NCBI GenBank assembly: GCA_018715025.1
Contig: DVMK01000126.1
Span: forward strand, 1 to 11,837
Source: Candidatus Caccousia avistercoris
GTDB lineage: Bacteria > Bacillota > Clostridia > Oscillospirales > Acutalibacteraceae
Length of the DNA stretch: 11,837 nt
Direction of reading: 5' to 3'
The notes under the pieces were generated by a model. That model was not told the origin of the DNA. It ran no database searches and was given only the letters and a program-made list of their open reading frames with translations. This document shows, one piece after another, positions 1 through 6,360 of this stretch; position 1 is the stretch's first letter, and each line of letters opens with the position of its first letter. Position numbers and translations under genes: made by a program.

Positions 1-1325
1 ATGTGCAGAATGGGGACAACACTGTCACCTATATTAAGGGGACAAGCGACATACGTTGGGGCATCGACATCAACGGCGGCGTAGAGGCCACCTTTGTGCC
101 CGATACGGAGGAGGCGGTTACCGCCCAGGACCTGGAGGCGGCCAGGGCGATTATAGAAACCCGGCTTTCCAGCCAGCACATCACGGATTATGAGCTTTAC
201 ACAGACCCTGCCAACAACCGCATCATCGTCCGGTTCCCCTGGAAGAGCGGCGAAACGAGCTTTGACCCTGAGGCGGCCATTCAGGAAATTTCCGCAGAAG
301 CGGAGCTGACCTTCCGCCCCGGCATGGAGTACGAGCGGCAGGAAATCGGCGAGGACGGCCAGCCCATCTATATGGTTCCCACCGGCGAAACGGCTGAGAC
401 GGTTCTTCTTTCCGGCAGCGACGTGGACTCTGCGGAAGTGGGCATGTACCAGGACCAGACCACCGGCGCTTACGACAGCGTGGTGGTGCTGAAGCTGACC
501 CCCGAGGGGACGGAAAAGTTTGCCGACGCCACCGAGGAATACCTGAACCAGGTAATCTCCATCTGGATGGACGATGTAATGATTTCCTACCCCACGGTGC
601 AGGCGGTGATCACCGAGGGCGAGGCCACCATCACCGGCGTGACGGCTGACGAGGCCGCCACCCTGGCCCGTCAGATCAACGCGGGCGCGCTGCCCTTCCA
701 GCTTACCACCAGGAACTTCCGTACCATCAGCCCCACGCTGGGCGCTTCCTCTCTGGAGGCCATGACCATCGCCGGCGCAATCGCCTTTGCTCTGGTGGCC
801 ATCTTCATGATTGTGGTGTTCCGTCTGGTGGGCTTTGTGGCCGTTATCTCCCTCCTGGGGCAGGTAGGGCTCTGCTTTGCCGCGGTTTCCGGCTATTTCC
901 CGGCCTTCAACAGCTTTACGCTGACGCTGCCCGGCATTGCCGGCATCATCCTCTCCATCGGCATGGGCGTTGACGCCAACATCATCACCGCCACCCGCAT
1001 CAAAGAGGAGCTGTGGGCGGGCAGAACGCTGGACGGCGCCATCCAAAAGGGCGACGACAACAGCTTCTGGGCCATTTTTGACGGCAACATCACCACCATC
1101 ATCGTTTCCCTCATCCTTATGGCGGTTTTTGGCCCTACCAACATCCTTTCCATGATCTTCGGCGCCTCCACCACCGGCTCTATCTATTCCTTCGGCTACA
1201 CCCTGCTGGTGGGCAACATCGGCAACTTTATTTTCGGCGTTGGCACCACCCGGCTTATGACAAAATCCCTTTCCGGGTTTAAGCCGCTGCGCAACAAATG
1301 GCTGTTCGGAGGTGCTGCAAAATGA
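1..1325 (+). CDS. secD: Protein translocase subunit SecD (5' partial)
   Basis: SecD is one half of the SecDF membrane complex, which uses the proton gradient to help pull secreted proteins across the membrane after SecA-driven translocation. The reading frame is open from the left edge (first full codon at 3) to TGA at 1323-1325, so the start codon and first membrane helix lie outside the window. In the visible 440 residues, the conserved segment after TM1 is RWGIDINGGVEATF (18-31), followed by the periplasmic P1 region (about 35-235). The C-terminal membrane block (about 250-425) carries LTLPGIAGIILSIGMGVDAN (307-326). Its Asp324 matches the essential proton-pathway Asp of the family (E. coli SecD D519), followed by the usual TRIKEEL. 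About five membrane helices are visible. The stop overlaps the secF start in ATGA, which indicates translational coupling. Identity is secure; only the N terminus is missing. Confidence 0.97.
   Translation, partial: VQNGDNTVTYIKGTSDIRWGIDINGGVEATFVPDTEEAVTAQDLEAARAIIETRLSSQHITDYELYTDPANNRIIVRFPWKSGETSFDPEAAIQEISAEAELTFRPGMEYERQEIGEDGQPIYMVPTGETAETVLLSGSDVDSAEVGMYQDQTTGAYDSVVVLKLTPEGTEKFADATEEYLNQVISIWMDDVMISYPTVQAVITEGEATITGVTADEAATLARQINAGALPFQLTTRNFRTISPTLGASSLEAMTIAGAIAFALVAIFMIVVFRLVGFVAVISLLGQVGLCFAAVSGYFPAFNSFTLTLPGIAGIILSIGMGVDANIITATRIKEELWAGRTLDGAIQKGDDNSFWAIFDGNITTIIVSLILMAVFGPTNILSMIFGASTTGSIYSFGYTLLVGNIGNFIFGVGTTRLMTKSLSGFKPLRNKWLFGGAAK
1308..1313 (+). promoter_or_regulatory. Ribosome binding site that fixes the secF start
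   Basis: GGAGGT lies 8 nt before ATG 1322, inside the 3' end of secD. An in-frame ATG at 1298 has no comparable site, so 1322 is the better start. Confidence 0.8.
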
Positions 1326-2269
1326 AAACCTTTCATATCAAATTTTATGAGAACCGGAAGATTTATTTCGGAATAACCCTGGCAGTCTTTGTCATCGGCA
1401 TTATCTTCAACATTATTTTCGGCACACAGCTGGACATTCAATTCCGAGGCGGCACCATGCTGGAGTACACCTACACCGGCGAAATTGCCACGGCCGACGT
1501 GGAGGCTGCGGTAGAGCAGGCCACCGGCCAGAACGTGGAGGTGCGCGTGTACGAGAACATGGGCAGCGGGGAGGACGTGAACGGCCTTTCCATCACCTTT
1601 GCCGGCACCGACTCCATCACGGTGGAGCAGCAGGAGGAAATCGCCTCCCTGATCCGCGAACAGTACCCGGACAGCAGCCTTACCATTGAGGAAACCTCTT
1701 CGGTGGACCGCACCATGGGCAGCAGCTTCTTCGCCAAATGCCTGGTGGCGGTGGGAATCACCTTTGTGCTGCTGGTGATTTATATCGCCTTCCGCTTCAA
1801 GAAGATCGGCGGCGCGTCGGCGGGCGTTATCTCCATTATCGCCCTGCTTCACGATGTGGTGATTGTGTACTTCACCTTTGTTATTTTCCAAATGCCCATC
1901 AATGACAATTTCATTGCCGTTGTGCTCACCATTCTGGGCTACTCCCTCAACAATACCATCATCATTTACGACCGCATCCGCGAAAACCGCAAGGCGCTGG
2001 GGCCCAAAGCCCCCACCTCCCAGCTGGTGAACCTGAGCATCAACCAGACGCTGACCCGCTCCATTTTCACCTCGCTGTGTACCTTTGCGGCCATTGCCTG
2101 CGTGTGCGTGGTGGGCTTTATTTACAACCTGACCAGCGTTACCACCTTTGCCCTGCCCATGATGGTAGGTGTTCTGGTGGGCTGCTACTCCTCCGTGTGC
2201 ATCACAGGGCCGCTGTATGTGATGTGGAGAAATTATAAGGACAACAAAAAGGCCCGGGCCAAGCAGTAA
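1322..2269 (+). CDS. secF: Protein translocase subunit SecF
   Basis: SecF pairs with SecD in the cytoplasmic membrane to form the proton-driven SecDF motor of protein export. The protein is 315 residues, normal for a separate SecF. Visible elements are TM1 (about 14-33), the family segment LDIQFRGGT (37-45), a periplasmic domain to about 135, and five C-terminal helices. These include LLHDVVIVYF (175-184), GYSLNNTIIIYDRIREN (206-222) and NQTLTRSIFTS (241-251). One key position is unusual: E. coli SecF has Asp213 in GYSLND, whereas this protein has Asn211 (codon 1952-1954). The partner Arg (E. coli R247) is kept as Arg246. The start is ATG 1322, which overlaps the secD stop and has GGAGGT 8 nt upstream. 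A strong terminator follows the stop, closing the secDF transcript. Confidence 0.97.
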   Translation: MKTFHIKFYENRKIYFGITLAVFVIGIIFNIIFGTQLDIQFRGGTMLEYTYTGEIATADVEAAVEQATGQNVEVRVYENMGSGEDVNGLSITFAGTDSITVEQQEEIASLIREQYPDSSLTIEETSSVDRTMGSSFFAKCLVAVGITFVLLVIYIAFRFKKIGGASAGVISIIALLHDVVIVYFTFVIFQMPINDNFIAVVLTILGYSLNNTIIIYDRIRENRKALGPKAPTSQLVNLSINQTLTRSIFTSLCTFAAIACVCVVGFIYNLTSVTTFALPMMVGVLVGCYSSVCITGPLYVMWRNYKDNKKARAKQ

Positions 2270-2283
2270 CCCTGCGCCCTGGC

Positions 2284-2316
2284 GCCCCCGCCGCAAGCTT
2301 GCGGCGGGGGCTTTTT
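2284..2316 (+). terminator. Intrinsic terminator after secF
   Basis: The inverted repeat 2284-2295 / 2300-2311 (GCCCCCGCCGCA with TGCGGCGGGGGC) forms a perfect, very GC-rich 12-bp stem with the loop AGCT, followed by TTTTT at 2312-2316. It starts 15 bp after the secF stop and is the clearest terminator in the window. A weaker inverted repeat downstream (CAGCGG 2322-2327 / CCGCTG 2344-2349, T5 at 2354-2358) could act as backup. Confidence 0.93.
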
Positions 2317-2379
2317 CATGCCAGCGGACAAAGCCGGGAACAGCCGCTGCTTGTTTTTCTCTGTAAGGCGTGTTGCCCC

Positions 2380-2408
2380 TTGTACACAGAGGGAACATGC
2401 GCTATAAT
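2380..2408 (+). promoter_or_regulatory. Sigma-A-type promoter of hprK
   Basis: TTGTAC (2380-2385) and a perfect TATAAT (2403-2408) are separated by exactly 17 bp. Transcription would start near 2415, giving a leader of about 29 nt before the hprK start. The site sits between the secF terminator and hprK, where a promoter is expected, and would drive the hprK-murB-rapZ-whiA-dnaE run. Confidence 0.85.
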
Positions 2409-2443
2409 AGAGAAAACCTATTTATTTTTTCGGGAGAGGGCAG

Positions 2444-3418
2444 GTGGTTTGTGTGCCAACCAATTTTACCGTTTCGCTTTCCAAGGTAATGAAAGAGCTT
2501 TCGCTCTCTGTTATTTTTATGCCGGAGGATCCGGAAAAAATTATGATCTGCTCCACGGACGTAAACCGTCCCGGCCTGGAGCTGAACCGGTTTTATGATT
2601 ATTACGATACAAGCCGCATCCTGATTTTCGGAAATGCGGAAACCGCCTTTTTGAACTCCATTTCCAGGGAGGAACGGCGCGAGGTGCTGGGGGAGATGTT
2701 CTCCAAGCATCCGCCCGCCGCCATCATTGCAAGGAATCTGAAGCCTACTGCGGAAATGCTGGAGGCTGCCCAGGCCAACGGGATCCCGCTTCTGGGAACC
2801 TCTGACACCACCTCCAGCCTGGTGGCCGCGCTGGTTTCCTTCATGAATGTGGAGCTGGCCCCCCGCATCACCCGTCACGGCGTTCTGGTAGAGGTGTACG
2901 GCGAGGGCATCCTTCTGGTGGGGGACAGCGGCGTGGGAAAGAGCGAAACCGCCATTGAGCTCATCAAGCGGGGGCACCGGCTCATAGCCGACGACGCGGT
3001 GGAAATCCGCCGCACCTCCAAAAAGGCCCTGGTGGGGCAGGCCCCGGAAAACATCCGCCATTTTATTGAGCTGCGGGGCATTGGGATCATCAACGCCCGG
3101 CGCATTTTCGGTATGGGCGCCGTAAAGATGACCGAGAAAATCGACATGGTCATCAACCTGGAAATCTGGGATCAGCAGAAGGTGTACGACCGCATGGGCC
3201 TGGACAATGAGTATACGGAAATTTTGGGGATCAATGTGCCGGTGCTCACCATTCCGGTAAAGCCGGGCCGCAACCTGGCCGTCATCATTGAGGTGGCCGC
3301 CATGAACAACCGTCAGAAAAAGATGGGCTACAACGCCGCCACCGAGCTTTTGACAAACCTGGGGATGGATATTGACATTCTGCAGGAAGAGGACAAGAAG
3401 CTGAAGCTGGACCTGTAA
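2444..3418 (+). CDS. hprK: HPr kinase/phosphorylase
   Basis: HprK phosphorylates the PTS protein HPr on Ser46 and removes the phosphate again. HPr(Ser-P) is the CcpA corepressor, so the enzyme senses carbon status in the cytoplasm of Firmicutes. The protein is 324 residues (family about 310-320). The N-terminal domain spans about 1-135. The catalytic domain has His145 (RITRHGVLVEVYG), the Walker A loop GDSGVGKSE (160-168, Lys166/Ser167), ADD (182-184), the HprK signature RGIGIINARRIFGMGAV (211-227) and PVKPGRN (271-277). The start is uncertain: GTG 2444 has GGGAGAGGG at 2432-2440, while GTG 2453 is also in frame, with AGGTGG 5 nt upstream, and would give a protein three residues shorter. It is the first gene after a strong promoter and is followed by a 179-bp gap before murB. 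No ptsH or crh gene is in the window. Confidence 0.97.
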   Translation: MVCVPTNFTVSLSKVMKELSLSVIFMPEDPEKIMICSTDVNRPGLELNRFYDYYDTSRILIFGNAETAFLNSISREERREVLGEMFSKHPPAAIIARNLKPTAEMLEAAQANGIPLLGTSDTTSSLVAALVSFMNVELAPRITRHGVLVEVYGEGILLVGDSGVGKSETAIELIKRGHRLIADDAVEIRRTSKKALVGQAPENIRHFIELRGIGIINARRIFGMGAVKMTEKIDMVINLEIWDQQKVYDRMGLDNEYTEILGINVPVLTIPVKPGRNLAVIIEVAAMNNRQKKMGYNAATELLTNLGMDIDILQEEDKKLKLDL

Positions 3419-3597
3419 GCCGGAAACACCGGCATTCTGCCGTTTTCTGCCGCTGCGCGGCGGTTCCCGCATATTGGGCGGCCCGGCGCGGTATCCTTGT
3501 ATTGTGACAGGGGTCAGGCGGCCGCGGGCAGAACAGGCGCTTTTCCCCCTTTTGCGAAGGGAAACGGCAGGAAAACATGGAAACAGGAGGGCAAGAA
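3419..3597 (+). other. GC-rich hprK-murB intergenic gap with inverted repeats
   Basis: This 179-bp gap has no convincing gene, promoter or T-tailed terminator. It holds a small hairpin right after the hprK stop (GCCGG 3419-3423 / CCGGC 3429-3433), a long-range repeat CTGCCGTT 3437-3444 / AACGGCAG 3563-3570, an inner repeat TTCTGCC 3445-3451 / GGCAGAA 3527-3533, and a local hairpin CCCTT/AAGGG just before the murB ribosome binding site. The pairings nest, so a folded leader is possible. In GC-rich DNA such short matches also arise by chance. Confidence 0.35.
3585..3591 (+). promoter_or_regulatory. Ribosome binding site that fixes the murB start
   Basis: AGGAGGG sits 6-7 nt before ATG 3598 (another ATG follows directly at 3601). 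An upstream in-frame ATG at 3577 lacks a good site and would place this motif inside the gene, so 3598 is preferred. Confidence 0.75.
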
Positions 3598-4518
3598 ATG
3601 ATGAAAGCAATTGAAGAACTGGAGAAAGCGGCCGTTGCCGCAGGGTGCCTTACCGTCAGGGAAGAGCCCATGAGCCGCCACACCACCTTCCGCATAGGCG
3701 GCCCGGCCGACTTGTTTGTCACCGTGCTGGACGAGGAAGGGCTGGAACGCCTTCTGCGGGAATCCAACCGTCTGGAGGTTCCTCTGATGATACTGGGGAA
3801 CGGCTCCAACCTTCTGGTGGGGGATCGGGGGATCCGGGGATGCGTGGCCCGCCTTTCCGGCAGCTTTACCGCCGCTTCCCTGCAGAATGAGACGGAGATC
3901 GCCTGCGGCCCGGCGCTTTCCCTGGCGGGGCTGTGCAATTTTGCCAAGCTGCACCAGCTGACCGGGCTGGAGTTTGCCTGGGGCATCCCCGGCTCTGCAG
4001 GCGGGGCGGCTTACATGAACGCGGGGGCCTACGAAGGGGAGATGAGCCAGGTTCTGGCTTCTGTCTCGTGCCTTCTGCCCGACGGAAGCCGCGCCCGGTT
4101 CCAGGGGGAAGAGCTTCGCTATGGGTACCGCCGCAGCGTATTCATGGAAAACGGGGGTGTCATCACCCACATGGTGTGCCGCCTGGCCCCGGGCAGCCGG
4201 GACGGCATCGCCCTGAAAATGGAAGAATACTACACCAGGCGAAAAGAAAAGCAGCCCTTGAACAAGCCCAGCGCGGGCAGCGTGTTCAAACGGCCCCAGG
4301 GCCATTTCGCCGGGGCGCTCATTGAACAGTGCGGCCTGAAGGGCCGCCGGGTGGGCGGCGCTGCGGTAAGCGAAAAGCACGCGGGCTTCATTGTGAACGC
4401 CGGCGGCGCCACCTGCGCCGACGTGCTGGAGCTTGTCCGCATCATTCAGGAGACGGTCCTGCGGGAAACAGGCGTTTCCCTGGAAAGGGAAGTACAGCTG
4501 GTGGGGGAACAGGGGTAA
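3598..4518 (+). CDS. murB: UDP-N-acetylenolpyruvoylglucosamine reductase (MurB)
   Basis: MurB is the cytoplasmic FAD enzyme that reduces UDP-GlcNAc-enolpyruvate with NADPH to give UDP-MurNAc, the second committed step of peptidoglycan precursor synthesis. From ATG 3598 the protein is 306 residues, typical of the shorter type II MurB. FAD-domain motifs are RHTTFRIGGPADLF (27-40), LGNGSNLLVGDRGIRG (66-81) and GLEFAWGIPGSAGGAAYMNA (123-142). The substrate domain has YRRSVF (177-182), KQPLNKPSAGSVFKRP (218-233) with the proton-donating Ser228, and the C-terminal LEREVQ, whose Glu298 matches the catalytic Glu of the family. The gene is third-domain complete with no disruption. Its stop lies only 4 bp before rapZ, and murB between hprK and rapZ is a common clostridial order. 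Confidence 0.97.
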   Translation: MMKAIEELEKAAVAAGCLTVREEPMSRHTTFRIGGPADLFVTVLDEEGLERLLRESNRLEVPLMILGNGSNLLVGDRGIRGCVARLSGSFTAASLQNETEIACGPALSLAGLCNFAKLHQLTGLEFAWGIPGSAGGAAYMNAGAYEGEMSQVLASVSCLLPDGSRARFQGEELRYGYRRSVFMENGGVITHMVCRLAPGSRDGIALKMEEYYTRRKEKQPLNKPSAGSVFKRPQGHFAGALIEQCGLKGRRVGGAAVSEKHAGFIVNAGGATCADVLELVRIIQETVLRETGVSLEREVQLVGEQG

Positions 4519-4522
4519 GCGA

Positions 4523-5386
4523 ATGGAATTTCTGATTGTAACGGGGCTTTCCGGCGCAGGAAAGTCCCAGGCGGTGCACGCCCTGGAGGACATCGGCTTT
4601 TACTGTGTGGATAACCTGCCCCCGCAGCTCATCGGCACCTTTTACGCCCTGTGCAGCCAGGCGGGGCAGGGGTTCCGCCGGGTGGCGGTGGTGACCGACA
4701 TCCGGGGCGGGCAGGACGTGTTCAGCGCGCTTTCCGACAGCCTGGAGGAGCTGCGCCGGGAGGGCCGCACCTACCGGATCCTGTTCCTGGACGCCTCTGA
4801 TTCGGTGCTGATCAACCGGTTCAAGGAGACGCGGCGGAAGCATCCCCTGGCGGATCGCTTCAAAGGGTCGCTGGATCAGGCCGTTCGGGTAGAGCGGTCG
4901 GTGCTGAAAACGGTGCGGGAAAATGCGGATTTTGTCATAGACACCTCGCTTCTTTCCCCGGCCCAGCTGAAGAAGCAGATTTCCACCCTCTTTTTGGGGA
5001 ACGCCTCCGACGCGCTGATGATCCACTGCGTTTCCTTCGGCTTCAAGTACGGCGCCCCCACAGAGGCGGATCTGATCTTTGACGTGCGGTGCCTGCCCAA
5101 TCCCTATTATATAGAGGAGCTGAAGCGTCTTACCGGGCTGGACGCCCCCGTGCGGGAATATGTGATGAAGTGGGAACAGTCCCAGGAGGTGCAGCGGCGC
5201 TTGTTCAGCCTGCTTGACTACATGGTTCCCCTGTACAGCGACGAGGGGAAAAGCCAGCTGGTGGTGGCCATGGGCTGCACCGGCGGCAAGCACCGCTCCG
5301 TTACCTTCGCCCAGCTTTTGTATGAGCATTTCATAGCAAAGGGAATGCGGGCAAGCGTCAACCACAGGGATATTCAAAAGCATTGA
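4523..5386 (+). CDS. rapZ: RapZ-family P-loop nucleotide-binding protein (YvcJ)
   Basis: This cytoplasmic P-loop protein is the Firmicutes YvcJ/RapZ. In E. coli RapZ binds small RNAs that control GlmS, the hexosamine enzyme; in Bacillus YvcJ binds and hydrolyses nucleotides, and its precise role is less clear. The protein is 287 residues, the usual length. Walker A is GLSGAGKS (8-15), followed by FYCVDNLPP (26-34). The RapZ C-terminal domain shows HCVSFGFKYGAP (168-179), DVRCLPNPYY (187-196) and GCTGGKHRSV (251-260), which includes the phosphate-binding region. The start is ATG 4523, 4 bp after the murB stop, with AGGGG at 4511-4515 overlapping the end of murB; the frame is open further upstream but only inside murB. 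whiA follows after 39 bp, with no yvcK gene between them. Confidence 0.96.
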   Translation: MEFLIVTGLSGAGKSQAVHALEDIGFYCVDNLPPQLIGTFYALCSQAGQGFRRVAVVTDIRGGQDVFSALSDSLEELRREGRTYRILFLDASDSVLINRFKETRRKHPLADRFKGSLDQAVRVERSVLKTVRENADFVIDTSLLSPAQLKKQISTLFLGNASDALMIHCVSFGFKYGAPTEADLIFDVRCLPNPYYIEELKRLTGLDAPVREYVMKWEQSQEVQRRLFSLLDYMVPLYSDEGKSQLVVAMGCTGGKHRSVTFAQLLYEHFIAKGMRASVNHRDIQKH

Positions 5387-5425
5387 AGAATTCAAAGAAA
5401 TTTTCCGAAGAAAAGGAGGGAGACG

Positions 5426-6340
5426 GTGTCTTTTGCTTCTGAAACGAAAGCGGAGCTTTGCCGCATAGAGCCGGAGCGGGAGTGCTGCCGTCTGGCTCAG
5501 TGTTACGGCATGTTTCTGTTTGGAAACAGCTTCTCCTTTTCCGCTGTCTCTTTTCTGACAGAGAGCGCGCCGGTGGCCCGACGGGCGGCGCAGATGGCGG
5601 CCGGGGCGGCGGGCGTGGTGGCCGAAACGGCCTCTGCGGTGGTGCGCCGGGGCGGCAGAACCACCTTCTCCGTTTCCATTCCCGGGCAGGATTCCTGCGA
5701 GCGGTTGCTGCACGTTTTTCACCACCGCCCGGGCGAGATGAACCTGCGCATCCACCTGCAGAACCTTCCCAACGAATGCTGTGCCGCCGCTTTTCTGCGG
5801 GGGGCTTTTTTGTGTTGCGGCACGGTCACCGCGCCGGAAAAAGGGTATGATCTGGAGTTTTCCGTCCCGTTTATGTACCTGGCCAAGGATCTTGCCGCCC
5901 TGCTTTCTGTGCAAAGTGCCATGAACCTGCAGCCGGGGGTGGCAAACCGGAAGGGCAGCTTTGTGGTCTATGTGCGCGGCGGGGAAAATGTGGCGGATCT
6001 TCTGGCCTTCCTTGGCGCGCCCCATGCCGCCATGGAGCTGATGCAGGCCAAAATGCTCAAGGAGATGCGGAACAATATTAACCGGAAAAATAATTTTGAA
6101 ACGGCCAACATCGACAAGACGGCTTCCGCAGCCGCCAGGCAGCTGCTGGCCATTGAAGAGATACAGAAAACCGCAGGGCTGGACTCTTTGCCGGAGGATT
6201 TGCGGGAGCTTGCCCGCCTCCGTCTGGAAAATCCAGAGCTTTCCCTGCGGGAGCTGGGGGGGCTTCTGTCCCCGCCGCTCAGCCGTTCCGGGGTGAACCA
6301 CCGGCTGCGGCGCATTGTGGAAATCGCAGAACAAAAATAA
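5426..6340 (+). CDS. whiA: WhiA, sporulation/division-associated DNA-binding protein
   Basis: WhiA joins a catalytically dead LAGLIDADG homing-endonuclease-like domain to a C-terminal helix-turn-helix. In Streptomyces it is a sporulation regulator; in Bacillus (YvcL) it affects cell division and chromosome segregation. The protein is 304 residues (family about 310-325). It starts SFASETKAEL, as usual for the family. The LAGLIDADG-like core includes AAFLRGAFLCCGTVTAPEKG (121-140), the linker has RNNINRKNNFETANIDKT (215-232), and the HTH region is LPEDLRELARLRLENPELSL (255-274) to SRSGVNHRLRRI (286-297). The start is GTG 5426, with AAGGAGGG at 5413-5420. No earlier in-frame start fits that site. 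The stop is 20 bp before dnaE, which suggests one transcript. Confidence 0.96.
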   Translation: MSFASETKAELCRIEPERECCRLAQCYGMFLFGNSFSFSAVSFLTESAPVARRAAQMAAGAAGVVAETASAVVRRGGRTTFSVSIPGQDSCERLLHVFHHRPGEMNLRIHLQNLPNECCAAAFLRGAFLCCGTVTAPEKGYDLEFSVPFMYLAKDLAALLSVQSAMNLQPGVANRKGSFVVYVRGGENVADLLAFLGAPHAAMELMQAKMLKEMRNNINRKNNFETANIDKTASAAARQLLAIEEIQKTAGLDSLPEDLRELARLRLENPELSLRELGGLLSPPLSRSGVNHRLRRIVEIAEQK

Positions 6341-6360
6341 ACAGGGAAAGGGGGAGGCCC

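Noticed and set aside
2299..2598. Plus-strand 99-codon frame starting inside the secF terminator
   Set aside because: It begins in the terminator stem, spans the hprK promoter and overlaps hprK in another frame, with no ribosome binding site.
3474..3505. Possible murB promoter (TTGGGC with TATTGT)
   Set aside because: Spacing is about 20 bp and both boxes are weak, so it does not stand out from background.
1196..3610. Two ~400-codon minus-strand open frames opposite secF and hprK
   Set aside because: Same GC-bias artefact. One runs through the secF terminator and hprK promoter, and the translations are His/Gly/Asn-rich without motifs.
4442..6334. 630-codon open frame on the minus strand across rapZ and whiA
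   Set aside because: It is antisense to two well-conserved genes, its translation is low-complexity and rich in His, Gly, Gln and Arg, and no family motif appears. Third-position GC bias leaves such frames open.
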